Positions 1 to 6,715 of a DNA stretch of 7,928 nt are shown piece after piece. The stretch's first letter is position 1. Each line of letters begins with the position of its first letter. Origin of the DNA: Bacteroidota bacterium (lineage in GTDB: Bacteria > Bacteroidota > Bacteroidia > Bacteroidales > JAAYUG01); contig JAKAMP010000109.1 in the NCBI GenBank assembly GCA_021812865.1, positions 1 through 7,928 on the forward strand, read 5' to 3'. A program made the position numbers and the translations under genes. The notes under the pieces were generated by a model. It was given only the letters and a program-made list of their open reading frames with translations. It did no database searches and was not told the DNA's origin.

Positions 1-696
1 CAAGAAGGCTTTTTGCAGGCAGCAATCCGTTTTGAGGAATCGATTGATTTAAAAAACAGGCATATTAATATCCAGGTGATCGTTGAACTTGGGCAGAAAA
101 AAGATTTCATTTTTGCGGGGAATCACCCCCTGGGAGGGTTTGATGGCATAATTCTTCTGGAAGTGCTTACGCGCAGATACAACCAGGCGCGCTTCCTGGT
201 AAACGACATATTGATGAACCTCACCCCGATCAAAGGCCTTTTTGTTCCCATCAACAAGCACGGTGCGCACTCCCGTGAAGCTGCATGGATGATTGATCAG
301 GCCATGCAATCGGACATGCAGATACTCACCTTCCCTTCAGGGCTGGTATCAAGGAAAATAAAAGGCAGGATCACTGACCTGGCCTGGAAGAAGAATTTCA
401 TACATAAAGCCATCGAGCACAAAAGGGGCGTGATCCCTGTATATTTCACCGGGAGGAATTCGAACTGGTTTTACTTCCTGGCCAAACTCAGAAAGTTTCT
501 GCACATAAAATGGAACCTTGAAATGTTCTATCTGCCCGACGAAACCTATAAACACCGCAACAAAACGGTATGTGTCTGTTTTGGAAAACCCATTCCATGG
601 CAGGCTTTTACAAAGAATAAAAGCACTCAGGAATGGACCGAATATGTTCGCGGGCAGGTGTATGCCATGTCGGCAGAAGCAAACAAACATTGCTAA
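1..696 (+). CDS. glsA: PlsC-like O-acyltransferase, GlsA-like (5' end missing)
   Basis: The reading frame is open from base 1, so the N-terminus lies outside the window; 231 residues are visible and the true start cannot be given. The protein looks like a lysophospholipid-type acyltransferase of the PlsC fold. In visible-fragment numbering it has NHPLGGFDG at about 41-49 (catalytic His and Asp), FPSGLVSRK at about 111-119 (phosphate/acyl-acceptor block, with Ser where PlsC usually has Glu) and VIPVYFTGR at about 143-151. The His-to-Asp spacing is five residues rather than the classic four, a form I associate with the 'hemolysin-like' acyltransferase branch. The next gene is a GNAT-type acyltransferase. 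In Bacteroides such a pair (GlsA O-acyltransferase and GlsB N-acyltransferase) makes glycine lipids: GlsB N-acylates glycine with a 3-hydroxy fatty acid and GlsA adds a second acyl chain at the hydroxyl. Family membership is firm; the glsA assignment rests on motifs plus neighbour. It would act at the inner face of the cytoplasmic membrane. Confidence 0.82.
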   Translation, partial: QEGFLQAAIRFEESIDLKNRHINIQVIVELGQKKDFIFAGNHPLGGFDGIILLEVLTRRYNQARFLVNDILMNLTPIKGLFVPINKHGAHSREAAWMIDQAMQSDMQILTFPSGLVSRKIKGRITDLAWKKNFIHKAIEHKRGVIPVYFTGRNSNWFYFLAKLRKFLHIKWNLEMFYLPDETYKHRNKTVCVCFGKPIPWQAFTKNKSTQEWTEYVRGQVYAMSAEANKHC

Positions 697-742
697 ACAG
701 AAGGTTTTCCGATTTTTAATGCTTTTTGAATCTTTTCAGCAT

Positions 743-750
743 TATTTTTG
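743..750 (+). promoter_or_regulatory. Possible Bacteroidota -7 box upstream of glsB
   Basis: TATTTTTG matches the Bacteroidota -7 consensus TAnnTTTG and lies 30 bases before the glsB ATG. The nearest upstream TTTG (725-728) leaves only a 14-base spacer, shorter than the usual distance to the -33 element. It may be a weak internal promoter, or a chance match in a T-rich gap. The glsA-glsB gap is 84 bases, enough room for one. Confidence 0.25.
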
Positions 751-780
751 CATGAGAAGTTTGGATAAAATATTTTTCTC

Positions 781-1770
781 ATGAAAGCTATCATTCCTCC
801 GGTTGATAAGAAGCTCATTCTTGAAGAACTCACAGATGATAAGTTCGTGAGAAATACCAACTACGCCCATAACCAGATTTACATTTTCAAAGCAAAGGAT
901 TCTCCCAACCTGATGCTCGAAGTTGGCAGGCTGCGCGAATGGAGCTTCCGTTCGGCAGGGGGTGGAACAGGCAAGGAAACCGACATTGACGAGTATGATA
1001 TGGATGAGGACGGCTACCAGCAGCTGATTGTATGGGACCCGAAACATGAAGAGGTCATAGGCGGCTACCGTTTTTATGTTCCCCTGGAAAACCAGGATGG
1101 GGATGACATTGCCCGCAAGCTGGTCACCTCGCATCTGTTCAATTTTTCAGAAACCGCAAAAAAGAATTACCTGCCGTACATGATCGAGCTGGGCAGGTCA
1201 TTTGTTCAGCCCATTTACCAGTCCACCCACCGCGCCCGCAAAGGCATTTTTGCCCTCGACAATCTGTGGGACGGGCTGGGAACGCTTATTATTGAACATC
1301 CCACCATGAAATATTTTTTCGGGAAAGTAACCATGTATCCTCACTTCAATAGGGAAGCCCGAAACATTATCCTGCATTTCCTGCAGCATAACTTTCTTGA
1401 TAATGAAGGACTTGTAGTTCCCATTAAACCGATGCAGGTCGATATTGACATACCTAAAATGGAGACTTATTTTACTGCCGATAACTACAAGGAGAATTAC
1501 AAGCTGCTGGTGAAAGGTGTTCGTGAGCACGGCGAGAACCTGCCTCCCCTGATCAATGCTTACATGAACCTTTCACCCACCATGAAAGTGTTCGGAACCG
1601 TCATCACCGAAGATTTCGGAAATGTGGAAGAAACCGGGATCATGATTACCATCAAGGATATATATGTACCCAAGGTGGAACGGCATATTCTCACCTACCA
1701 ACGGTACATCGACACCTATAAGAGATGGCGCTACTACCTCAGAAAAGATAAATTTTCGGCCCAGGGTTAA
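781..1770 (+). CDS. glsB: GNAT-type glycine N-acyltransferase, GlsB-like
   Basis: A complete 329-residue protein. The first half looks like the OlsB/GlsB acyltransferase family (the 'hemolysin-type' Acetyltransf_5 group of the GNAT fold). It has GRLREWSFR at 49-57, an acidic stretch at 68-77, QQLIVWD at 80-86 followed by VIGGYRFY at 92-99, and YMIELGRSFVQP at 133-144. These blocks correspond to the acyl-thioester binding core seen in ornithine- and glycine-lipid N-acyltransferases. The expected reaction moves a 3-hydroxyacyl chain from acyl-ACP to the amino group of glycine, giving the monoacyl lipid that the preceding acyltransferase then O-acylates. The ATG start is the first in-frame Met before the conserved region, without a Shine-Dalgarno sequence, as usual in this phylum. 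The C-terminal ~150 residues lie beyond the recognised core and I assign them no separate function. An alternative substrate such as ornithine is possible, since sequence alone does not fix the amino acid. The TAA stop overlaps the stop of the convergent purF. Confidence 0.82.
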   Translation: MKAIIPPVDKKLILEELTDDKFVRNTNYAHNQIYIFKAKDSPNLMLEVGRLREWSFRSAGGGTGKETDIDEYDMDEDGYQQLIVWDPKHEEVIGGYRFYVPLENQDGDDIARKLVTSHLFNFSETAKKNYLPYMIELGRSFVQPIYQSTHRARKGIFALDNLWDGLGTLIIEHPTMKYFFGKVTMYPHFNREARNIILHFLQHNFLDNEGLVVPIKPMQVDIDIPKMETYFTADNYKENYKLLVKGVREHGENLPPLINAYMNLSPTMKVFGTVITEDFGNVEETGIMITIKDIYVPKVERHILTYQRYIDTYKRWRYYLRKDKFSAQG

Positions 1771-3668
1771 TATGCTCTCTTGTTTTTCCCCTCGATGTAA
1801 TTGACGAAGGAAGTATTCACCACCTTGTTCCCTCCGGGCGTGGGATAATCGCCGGTAAAATACCAGTCGCCCAGGTGGTTTGGAATAGCCTTGTGCAGGT
1901 TTTCCACAGTCTGGTAAACAATTTTCACTTCCGACTTTATATCCGGGGCTTTCAGCATGGAAGCAATCTTATCGGATACCTGCTCATACGTAAAAGGAGC
2001 ATACAATTCTTTCACATGGTTGATAATTTCTTCCCTGGGAAGGCCCAGGCTGTCTTTGCATTTCTGGTAAACCTCGCCCAGCATATGTTCCATGTTGTGG
2101 TCGTTCAGCAGCCCGATCACGGCTTTGAATGCAATGAAGTCGCCCAGCTTGGCCATATCGATGCCGTAGCAGTCGGGGTACCGGATCTGGGGCGAGGACG
2201 ACACGATAATAATGCGCTTGGGCCCCAGGCGATCGAGGATGCGGATGATACTTTCGCGCAGGGTGGTACCGCGCACGATGGAATCGTCGATGATTACCAG
2301 ATTGTCTTTCCCTTTTACAATGGTGTCGTAGGTAATATCGTACACGTGACCAACGAGGTCATTCCTTCCCTTGTCCTGTGTAATGAAAGTTCTGAGTTTG
2401 ATATCCTTGATGGCAATCTTTTCTACCCGGGGACGGCTGGCCATAATTTCCTTGATGGCGTTGGCCGTGATATTTTTCCCAAGACTGATGATTTTTTCAG
2501 TTTTGAGGTTCATCTGCCGGTTTTCGACCCCCTTGATCATGCCATAAAAGGCTGTTTCGGCTGTATTCGGAATATATGAAAAAACAGTGTTGTCGAAATC
2601 GTGATCCACAGCTTCGAGGATGGAATCGGTGAGCAGTTCGCCCAGCATTTTCCTTTCCTTATAAATATCGGCATCACTCCCCCTCGAAAAATAGATTCTT
2701 TCGAAAGAACATGCCTTTCTTTCCCTGGGTTCCCGCACTTCAACCTCATCGACCAGTCCCTTTTTCTTCATGATCAGGGCATAGCCGGGTTTCAGTTCAT
2801 GCACCTCGTCTTTTTCGACTTTCATCACCGTCTGGATAACGGGTCTTTCAGAGGCCACGATGGCAATTTCTTCGTTATGATAATAAAATGCAGGCCGTAT
2901 GCCCCATGGATCGCGCATTACAAATGAATCGCCATTACCGATCATTCCTGCGATGGCATATCCTCCGTCCCATCGTTTGCTCGACTCGCGCAGGATGGTC
3001 TGCACATCGAGGTGTTCTTCGATAAGGGCCGATATTTCGCGGTTGCTGTAGTCATCGGCTTTGAACTGGGTGAATTTACGCTGCACTTCCGTATCAAGAA
3101 AATGCCCCATATTTTCGAGCATGGTCACCGTATCGGAATAATCCTTGGGGTGCTGGCCGAGATCGATCAGGATCTCGAACATTTCATCCACATTGGTGAG
3201 GTTGAAGTTGCCGGCAAGTACAAGGTTTCGTGACTTCCAGTTATTCTGGCGCATCACGGGATGTACATAATCAATGGTATTCCCTCCGAAAGTACCGTAC
3301 CGGAGATGTCCGAGGAGCAACTCGGCAGCGAAAGGCACATTTTTACGAACGAAGGGGATGTCATCCCTCAGCTTCGGATAGTCCCGGTCAACCTTGCCGA
3401 TGCTTTTATAAATCTTGGCAAAAATATCGTTGATGGCGGTAGGTTCGATTGAGCGCTGCCGGTAAAGGTATTTGTTGCCGGGTTCGAGGTCAAACTTGAT
3501 GCAGGCTATACCTGCCCCATCCTGTCCGCGGTTATGCTGTTTTTCCATGAGGAGGTACAGCTTCTGCAGCCCGTACATCCAGGTTCCGTATTTCTTTTGA
3601 TAATATTCGAGGGGCTTCAGCAGCCTTACCAGGGCGATTCCACATTCATGCTTGATCTGTTCACTCAT
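1767..3668 (-). CDS. purF: Amidophosphoribosyltransferase, long Bacteroidota form
   Basis: A 633-residue protein, over 100 residues longer than E. coli PurF. The N-terminal class II glutamine amidotransferase domain has a nucleophile candidate at Cys9 (HECGI), preceded by eight residues that look like a short propeptide. It continues with QHNRGQDGAG at 44-53, GHLRYGTFGG, GNFNLTN (the oxyanion Asn-Gly block, altered from HNGNLTN) and RDPWGIRPAFYY. The C-terminal phosphoribosyltransferase domain carries an intact PRPP loop, VIIDDSIVRGTT, at 458-469, and the block before it (FERIYFSRGSDADIYKER) resembles the PurF FExxYFxRPDS region. This supports the first committed purine step: PRPP plus glutamine to 5-phosphoribosylamine. 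The Bacillus-type Fe-S cysteines near the C-terminus are absent; the matching segment reads GDWYFTGDYP. The gene starts 10 bases after the SPOR gene and is probably co-transcribed with it. Because this long form diverges from classical PurF, a related PRPP amidotransferase role cannot be fully excluded. Confidence 0.85.
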   Translation of the reverse strand: MSEQIKHECGIALVRLLKPLEYYQKKYGTWMYGLQKLYLLMEKQHNRGQDGAGIACIKFDLEPGNKYLYRQRSIEPTAINDIFAKIYKSIGKVDRDYPKLRDDIPFVRKNVPFAAELLLGHLRYGTFGGNTIDYVHPVMRQNNWKSRNLVLAGNFNLTNVDEMFEILIDLGQHPKDYSDTVTMLENMGHFLDTEVQRKFTQFKADDYSNREISALIEEHLDVQTILRESSKRWDGGYAIAGMIGNGDSFVMRDPWGIRPAFYYHNEEIAIVASERPVIQTVMKVEKDEVHELKPGYALIMKKKGLVDEVEVREPRERKACSFERIYFSRGSDADIYKERKMLGELLTDSILEAVDHDFDNTVFSYIPNTAETAFYGMIKGVENRQMNLKTEKIISLGKNITANAIKEIMASRPRVEKIAIKDIKLRTFITQDKGRNDLVGHVYDITYDTIVKGKDNLVIIDDSIVRGTTLRESIIRILDRLGPKRIIIVSSSPQIRYPDCYGIDMAKLGDFIAFKAVIGLLNDHNMEHMLGEVYQKCKDSLGLPREEIINHVKELYAPFTYEQVSDKIASMLKAPDIKSEVKIVYQTVENLHKAIPNHLGDWYFTGDYPTPGGNKVVNTSFVNYIEGKNKRAY

Positions 3669-3678
3669 TGCGCCTTCA

Positions 3679-4170
3679 TTAGTCGTTCAGGTCGGGCACT
3701 TTCAGCCGTACCGGCCTGATGAACGCACGGGGAAACTGCCCGATAATCTGTTGTTTGAATTTTTCTGCTTCACTACGGGTATAAAAGTCACCTACATATA
3801 TCTTCCAGTATGGGGGATCGTACGGGGTATAAGTCATCACATTCTCGTAAAGCCTGATAAAGCGGGTATTCTCGGAAACCATTTTCTGCCGGGCATCCCT
3901 TCCGGAGGCGGAAAATATACGAACCCTGTATCCCGGCACTCCTTTTCTTTTGCTGAAAGATTCATTGAACCGGATGGCATAATCGGCGATCCTCGGGTCC
4001 TGTTGTATCACTACCCGTCCTTCACCCAGCCGGGAAGGCGATTGCATGGAACGTAAAAAATTATGAAACGATTGTGCCTGGGCAGATTCCTGGGAAAATC
4101 CCCGGCCGGACGGCCACACAAATAAAACCAGGAAAAAATAAGTGTATAAGCTTAAGGTACGCAATTTCAT
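3679..4170 (-). CDS. Small exported SPOR-domain protein
   Basis: A 163-residue protein. A longer frame reaches back to 4227, but I choose the ATG at 4168-4170 because it gives a clean signal peptide: MKLR, then a hydrophobic run (about residues 6-20), then a likely cleavage near GFSQ at 24-27. There is no lipobox Cys, so a soluble periplasmic protein is expected. A linker at about 28-77 is followed by a SPOR-type domain at about 78-160, with GYRVRIFSASG at the start, YWKIYVGDFYTRSEAEKF in the middle and FPRAFIRPVRLKVP at the end. SPOR domains bind denuded glycan strands of peptidoglycan, often at the division septum. Single-domain secreted SPOR proteins of this size are common in Bacteroidota, and most have no assigned function. 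The upstream -7 box would fall downstream of the longer start, which supports the shorter model. The gene is followed by purF after 10 bases, with no obvious functional link. Confidence 0.82.
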   Translation of the reverse strand: MKLRTLSLYTYFFLVLFVWPSGRGFSQESAQAQSFHNFLRSMQSPSRLGEGRVVIQQDPRIADYAIRFNESFSKRKGVPGYRVRIFSASGRDARQKMVSENTRFIRLYENVMTYTPYDPPYWKIYVGDFYTRSEAEKFKQQIIGQFPRAFIRPVRLKVPDLND

Positions 4171-4174
4171 GGCG

Positions 4175-4182
4175 CAAAGATA
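4175..4182 (-). promoter_or_regulatory. Bacteroidota -7 box immediately upstream of the SPOR gene
   Basis: On the minus strand TATCTTTG matches TAnnTTTG exactly and ends only four bases before the ATG of the SPOR gene. With transcription starting about 5-7 bases after such boxes, the mRNA would begin at or next to the start codon, so it may be leaderless. I see no clear -33 TTG at the usual distance. The box would serve the SPOR gene and probably purF behind it. Confidence 0.5.
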
Positions 4183-4303
4183 AGCAAAATTTATCACCCG
4201 GGAAATGAACCTGAACTGCTCCGGCAAATTAATTCGAACCGGATCTATTCCGCTGTAAATCAGGTATGTACACCAGAACTTGAACGAACAGTGGATTATC
4301 CGT

Positions 4304-5047
4304 TCACTCCTCCATCGCCGACATCATTTCATCGGTGATCTCGAGGTTGTGATAAACATTCTGCACGTCATCGTCTTCCTCGAACTCTTCCAGGTATCTC
4401 AATACTTTCACGCCTTCCTCCCGGGTAAGTTTTTTGAGATCATTGGGTATGCGCTGCAGGGAGGCATTCTCCGGCTCAAGGTGCATCTCATCGAGTTTTT
4501 TCCTGAGCTTCCCGAAATCTTCCATGGAAGTGGTTATGACGAATACATCATCATGTTCCTCAATATCTTCAGCTCCGGCGTCGATTACGGCCAGTTCAAA
4601 TTCATCGGTATTGAGGTTTCCCTTGGGAACGGCGATCACACCTTTCCGGTCGAACAGAAAACTGAGCGATCCGTTTGTGCCCAGGTTCCCGCCTCTTTTA
4701 TTGAACAGCGACCGGATATTGCTTACCGTGCGGTTATTATTGTCGGTTAGACATTCAATGAAAACAGCCACGCCACCGGGTGCATAGCCTTCAAAGGTAA
4801 CCTCCTGCAGGTTCGCTCCTTCGCTGCTTGCCTTATTGATGGCCCGAAGAATATTATCCTTGGGCATATTCACCCCTTTGGCATTCTGTATGGCAAGGCG
4901 CAGGCGGGGATTATTGTCTTCATCGGGCCCTCCCAGCCTGGTTGCAAGCTGAATTTCTTTTACAATACGTGAAAAAATCTTTGAGCGCTTGGCATCGGCC
5001 GCACCCTTCTTTCTTTTAATGGTTGACCACTTGCTGTGACCCGACAT
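4304..5047 (-). CDS. yebC: YebC/TACO1 family protein
   Basis: A 247-residue protein of the usual length for the family. The start at 5045-5047 is chosen because the family signature begins exactly there: MSGHSKWSTIKRKKGA, then DAKRSKIFSRIVKEI. An in-frame extension up to 5113 adds 22 residues unlike the family and is rejected. Other conserved blocks are LGGPDEDNNPRLRLAI, MPKDNILRAI, FEGYAPGGVAVFIECLTDN at mid-protein, and NKRGGNLGTNGSLSFLF. The tail is acidic and ends in EITDEMMSAMEE. Family members were first described as transcriptional regulators (PmpR type). The mitochondrial homologue TACO1 and bacterial YebC proteins are now linked to translation of difficult sequences such as proline runs. 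A cytoplasmic, ribosome-associated role is the more likely one here, but sequence cannot separate the two. The 133-base gap to the next gene holds a separate promoter box, so yebC may be monocistronic. Confidence 0.95.
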   Translation of the reverse strand: MSGHSKWSTIKRKKGAADAKRSKIFSRIVKEIQLATRLGGPDEDNNPRLRLAIQNAKGVNMPKDNILRAINKASSEGANLQEVTFEGYAPGGVAVFIECLTDNNNRTVSNIRSLFNKRGGNLGTNGSLSFLFDRKGVIAVPKGNLNTDEFELAVIDAGAEDIEEHDDVFVITTSMEDFGKLRKKLDEMHLEPENASLQRIPNDLKKLTREEGVKVLRYLEEFEEDDDVQNVYHNLEITDEMMSAMEE

Positions 5048-5147
5048 AACGTTACATTTTAAGGGACGTAAAATTAATAAATCAATACAATTAAAAAAAT
5101 GCCCGGAAATCAACTTTTTTCCTGCTCCATTTCTATTTCTTACATCA

Positions 5148-5176
5148 GAAATTTAATAAAAATTACTGAAATTTAA
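5148..5176. repeat. Short direct repeat GAAATTTAA x2, 20-base period
   Basis: GAAATTTAA occurs at 5148-5156 and again at 5168-5176, exactly 20 bases apart, about two turns of the helix. Each copy contains the palindromic core AAATTT. It lies between the two divergent starts and could be a regulator site, but in such AT-rich sequence a chance match is quite possible. Confidence 0.3.
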
Positions 5177-5277
5177 ACATTTGTATTTCCGGTTCCGATT
5201 CCATTGTCTACCCAACCGCCTCATCGATGCATGAAAATTGCGGAATCAAATTATTATTTTACCCTGGAAATATGAAC

Positions 5278-5285
5278 TAACTTTG
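5278..5285 (+). promoter_or_regulatory. Bacteroidota -7 box of the miaB transcript
   Basis: TAACTTTG matches TAnnTTTG exactly and ends 27 bases before the miaB ATG, leaving a leader of about 20 bases. A T-rich TTTT at 5257-5260 sits 17 bases upstream in place of a perfect -33 TTTG. This placement excludes a TTG start at 5238 and supports the ATG at 5313. The promoter probably serves miaB and the two genes behind it. Confidence 0.55.
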
Positions 5286-5312
5286 CAGAAAGTCAGAATA
5301 CACAGTAAACAA

Positions 5313-6680
5313 ATGATTGCAGAAAAGACCGAAGGAAAAGAAGGGAGTAATCTGAACGGCGCACCGAAACTTTACATCGAAACCTATGGTTGCCAGATGA
5401 ATGTGAACGACAGTGAGATTGTTGCGGCGCTGCTTCAGAACAAAGGATACGGAATAACAAAGGAGCCGGCTGATGCCGACCTCATATTCATCAATACCTG
5501 TTCGATCCGCGACAATGCCGAACAGCGCGTACGTGGGAGGCTGGACGTTTTCAAGCAGTATAAAAAGAAAAGGCCGGAGCTGGTGGTCGGTGTGATTGGT
5601 TGCATGGCCGAGAGGCTGAAGGAACAGTTGCTGGTGGAAGAACAGACAGTGGATATGGTGGTAGGTCCGGATGCTTACCGGGATCTCCCGCAGCTTATCC
5701 ATATGGCGAGCGCCGGGCAGAAGGCCGTGAACGTACATTTATCGAGGGAAGAAACCTATGCCGACATTCAGCCTGTGCGGATGGATCCGGGTAAGGTTTC
5801 GGCTTTTGTATCGATCATGCGGGGCTGCAACAACATGTGCGCCTATTGCGTTGTGCCATACACGCGCGGAGGAGAAAGAAGCCGAGATCCGCAGACCATC
5901 CTGAAAGAAATTTCCATACTGGAAAAAGAAAATTACCGCGAAATTACCCTCTTGGGACAAAATGTAAACTCTTATCAATGGAATATTGGCGGACAAAACA
6001 TTGACTTTCCAGACCTGATGGCTTCCATTGCCAGGCAGTTTCCCGGCATCCGTATCCGTTTTTCCACTTCGCATCCTAAAGACCTGTCGGACAAACTGCT
6101 CGAAACCATTGCGGCATACCCAAACCTTTGCAGGCATATTCATCTGCCGGTGCAATCGGGCAGTAGCCGTGTGCTGAAAGAGATGAAGCGGGGCTATTCA
6201 CGCGAAGAATATATGAAACGCATAGAATCCATCCGGAGAATTCTTCCCGAAGCCTCTCTTTCCACCGATATTATTGCTGGGTTCAGCGGGGAAACCGAAG
6301 AAGATCATCGCGAAACCCTTTCGCTGATGGAATGGGCCGGTTATGATTTTGCGTTTATGTTCAAATACTCCGAACGGCCGGGTACATACGCTGCAAGAAA
6401 ACTGAAAGATGATGTGCCGGAAGAGATAAAAACTCGCCGGCTCAACGAGATTATTCAGTTGCAGAACAAATTGTCGGCTGCATCCAAGAAGCGGGACCGT
6501 GACCATATTTTTGAAGTGCTGGTGGAAGGAACTTCAAAAAGGTCGGACAAGGAGCTCTTTGGCCGGACCTCGCAAAATAAAGTGGTTGTTTTTCCTAAGG
6601 GTAACAACCAGCCAGGCGATCTTATTCATGTGAAGATTGTCCGTTCGACTGCAGCGACCCTTATCGGTGAGAGGGTATGA
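5313..6680 (+). CDS. miaB: tRNA-2-methylthio-N6-dimethylallyladenosine synthase
   Basis: A 455-residue radical-SAM methylthiotransferase that converts i6A37 to ms2i6A37 in tRNAs reading UNN codons. The N-terminal MTTase domain carries three cysteines for the auxiliary 4Fe-4S cluster: Cys27 (YGCQMN), Cys63 (NTCSIRDNAEQRV) and Cys97 (IGCMAERL). The radical-SAM core begins at about 160, with Cys172, Cys176 and Cys179 in MRGCNNMCAYCVVPYTRGGERSR. LLGQNVNSY, HLPVQSGS, MKRGYSREEY and STDIIAGFSGETEED follow, all typical of MiaB rather than RimO or MtaB. The C-terminal ~60 residues form a TRAM-type RNA-binding domain ending LIGERV. All six cluster cysteines are present and the length is normal, so it should be functional. 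I use the ATG at 5313; an upstream TTG would add 25 unlike residues and would start before the promoter box. Two tightly spaced genes follow in the same direction. Confidence 0.96.
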   Translation: MIAEKTEGKEGSNLNGAPKLYIETYGCQMNVNDSEIVAALLQNKGYGITKEPADADLIFINTCSIRDNAEQRVRGRLDVFKQYKKKRPELVVGVIGCMAERLKEQLLVEEQTVDMVVGPDAYRDLPQLIHMASAGQKAVNVHLSREETYADIQPVRMDPGKVSAFVSIMRGCNNMCAYCVVPYTRGGERSRDPQTILKEISILEKENYREITLLGQNVNSYQWNIGGQNIDFPDLMASIARQFPGIRIRFSTSHPKDLSDKLLETIAAYPNLCRHIHLPVQSGSSRVLKEMKRGYSREEYMKRIESIRRILPEASLSTDIIAGFSGETEEDHRETLSLMEWAGYDFAFMFKYSERPGTYAARKLKDDVPEEIKTRRLNEIIQLQNKLSAASKKRDRDHIFEVLVEGTSKRSDKELFGRTSQNKVVVFPKGNNQPGDLIHVKIVRSTAATLIGERV

Positions 6681-6715
6681 TTGCAGCGATATATTAATTA
6701 ATAAAGGTTCTGTTC

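Larger units (their letters stand above)
5048..5312. other. Divergent intergenic region between yebC and miaB
   Basis: These 265 bases separate two genes that point away from each other. The region is clearly AT-rich compared with the flanking genes. It holds the miaB -7 box (5278-5285) and a 9-base direct repeat (5148-5176). For yebC the best candidate is TAATTTTA on the minus strand at 5069-5076, which misses TAnnTTTG by the last base and has no well-spaced -33 element; I do not call it. No small ORF with recognisable content and no stem-loop with a T-tract is visible. Confidence 0.7.

Noticed and set aside
697..780. Terminator or small gene between glsA and glsB
   Set aside because: Only T-rich sequence with no stable stem; the open frame that spans it (518-784) is an out-of-frame shadow of glsA.
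1875..2579. 234-codon open frame on the plus strand opposite purF
   Set aside because: It is antisense to conserved purF motifs including the PRPP loop, and its translation has no recognisable domain.
4171..4227. Longer start for the SPOR protein (19 extra residues)
   Set aside because: It places a non-signal segment before a clear signal peptide and would start upstream of the -7 box.
4281..4306. Inverted repeat TGAACG...CGTTCA at the yebC stop as a terminator
   Set aside because: The stem is only 6 bp with a 14-base loop, and no T-tract follows in the direction of yebC transcription.
5048..5113. N-terminal extension of yebC by 22 residues
   Set aside because: The family signature MSGHSKW starts at 5047; the upstream residues have no family character and lie in AT-rich intergenic sequence.
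5238..5312. TTG start for miaB giving 25 more residues
   Set aside because: It would begin upstream of the TAACTTTG promoter box, and the extra residues do not resemble MiaB; the ATG at 5313 fits the usual length.
6692..6703. Perfect 12-base palindrome TATTAATTAATA between miaB and the AhpD-like gene
   Set aside because: It is pure A/T in a short operonic gap, easily due to chance, and gives no stable hairpin; AT-rich leaders are normal for this phylum.
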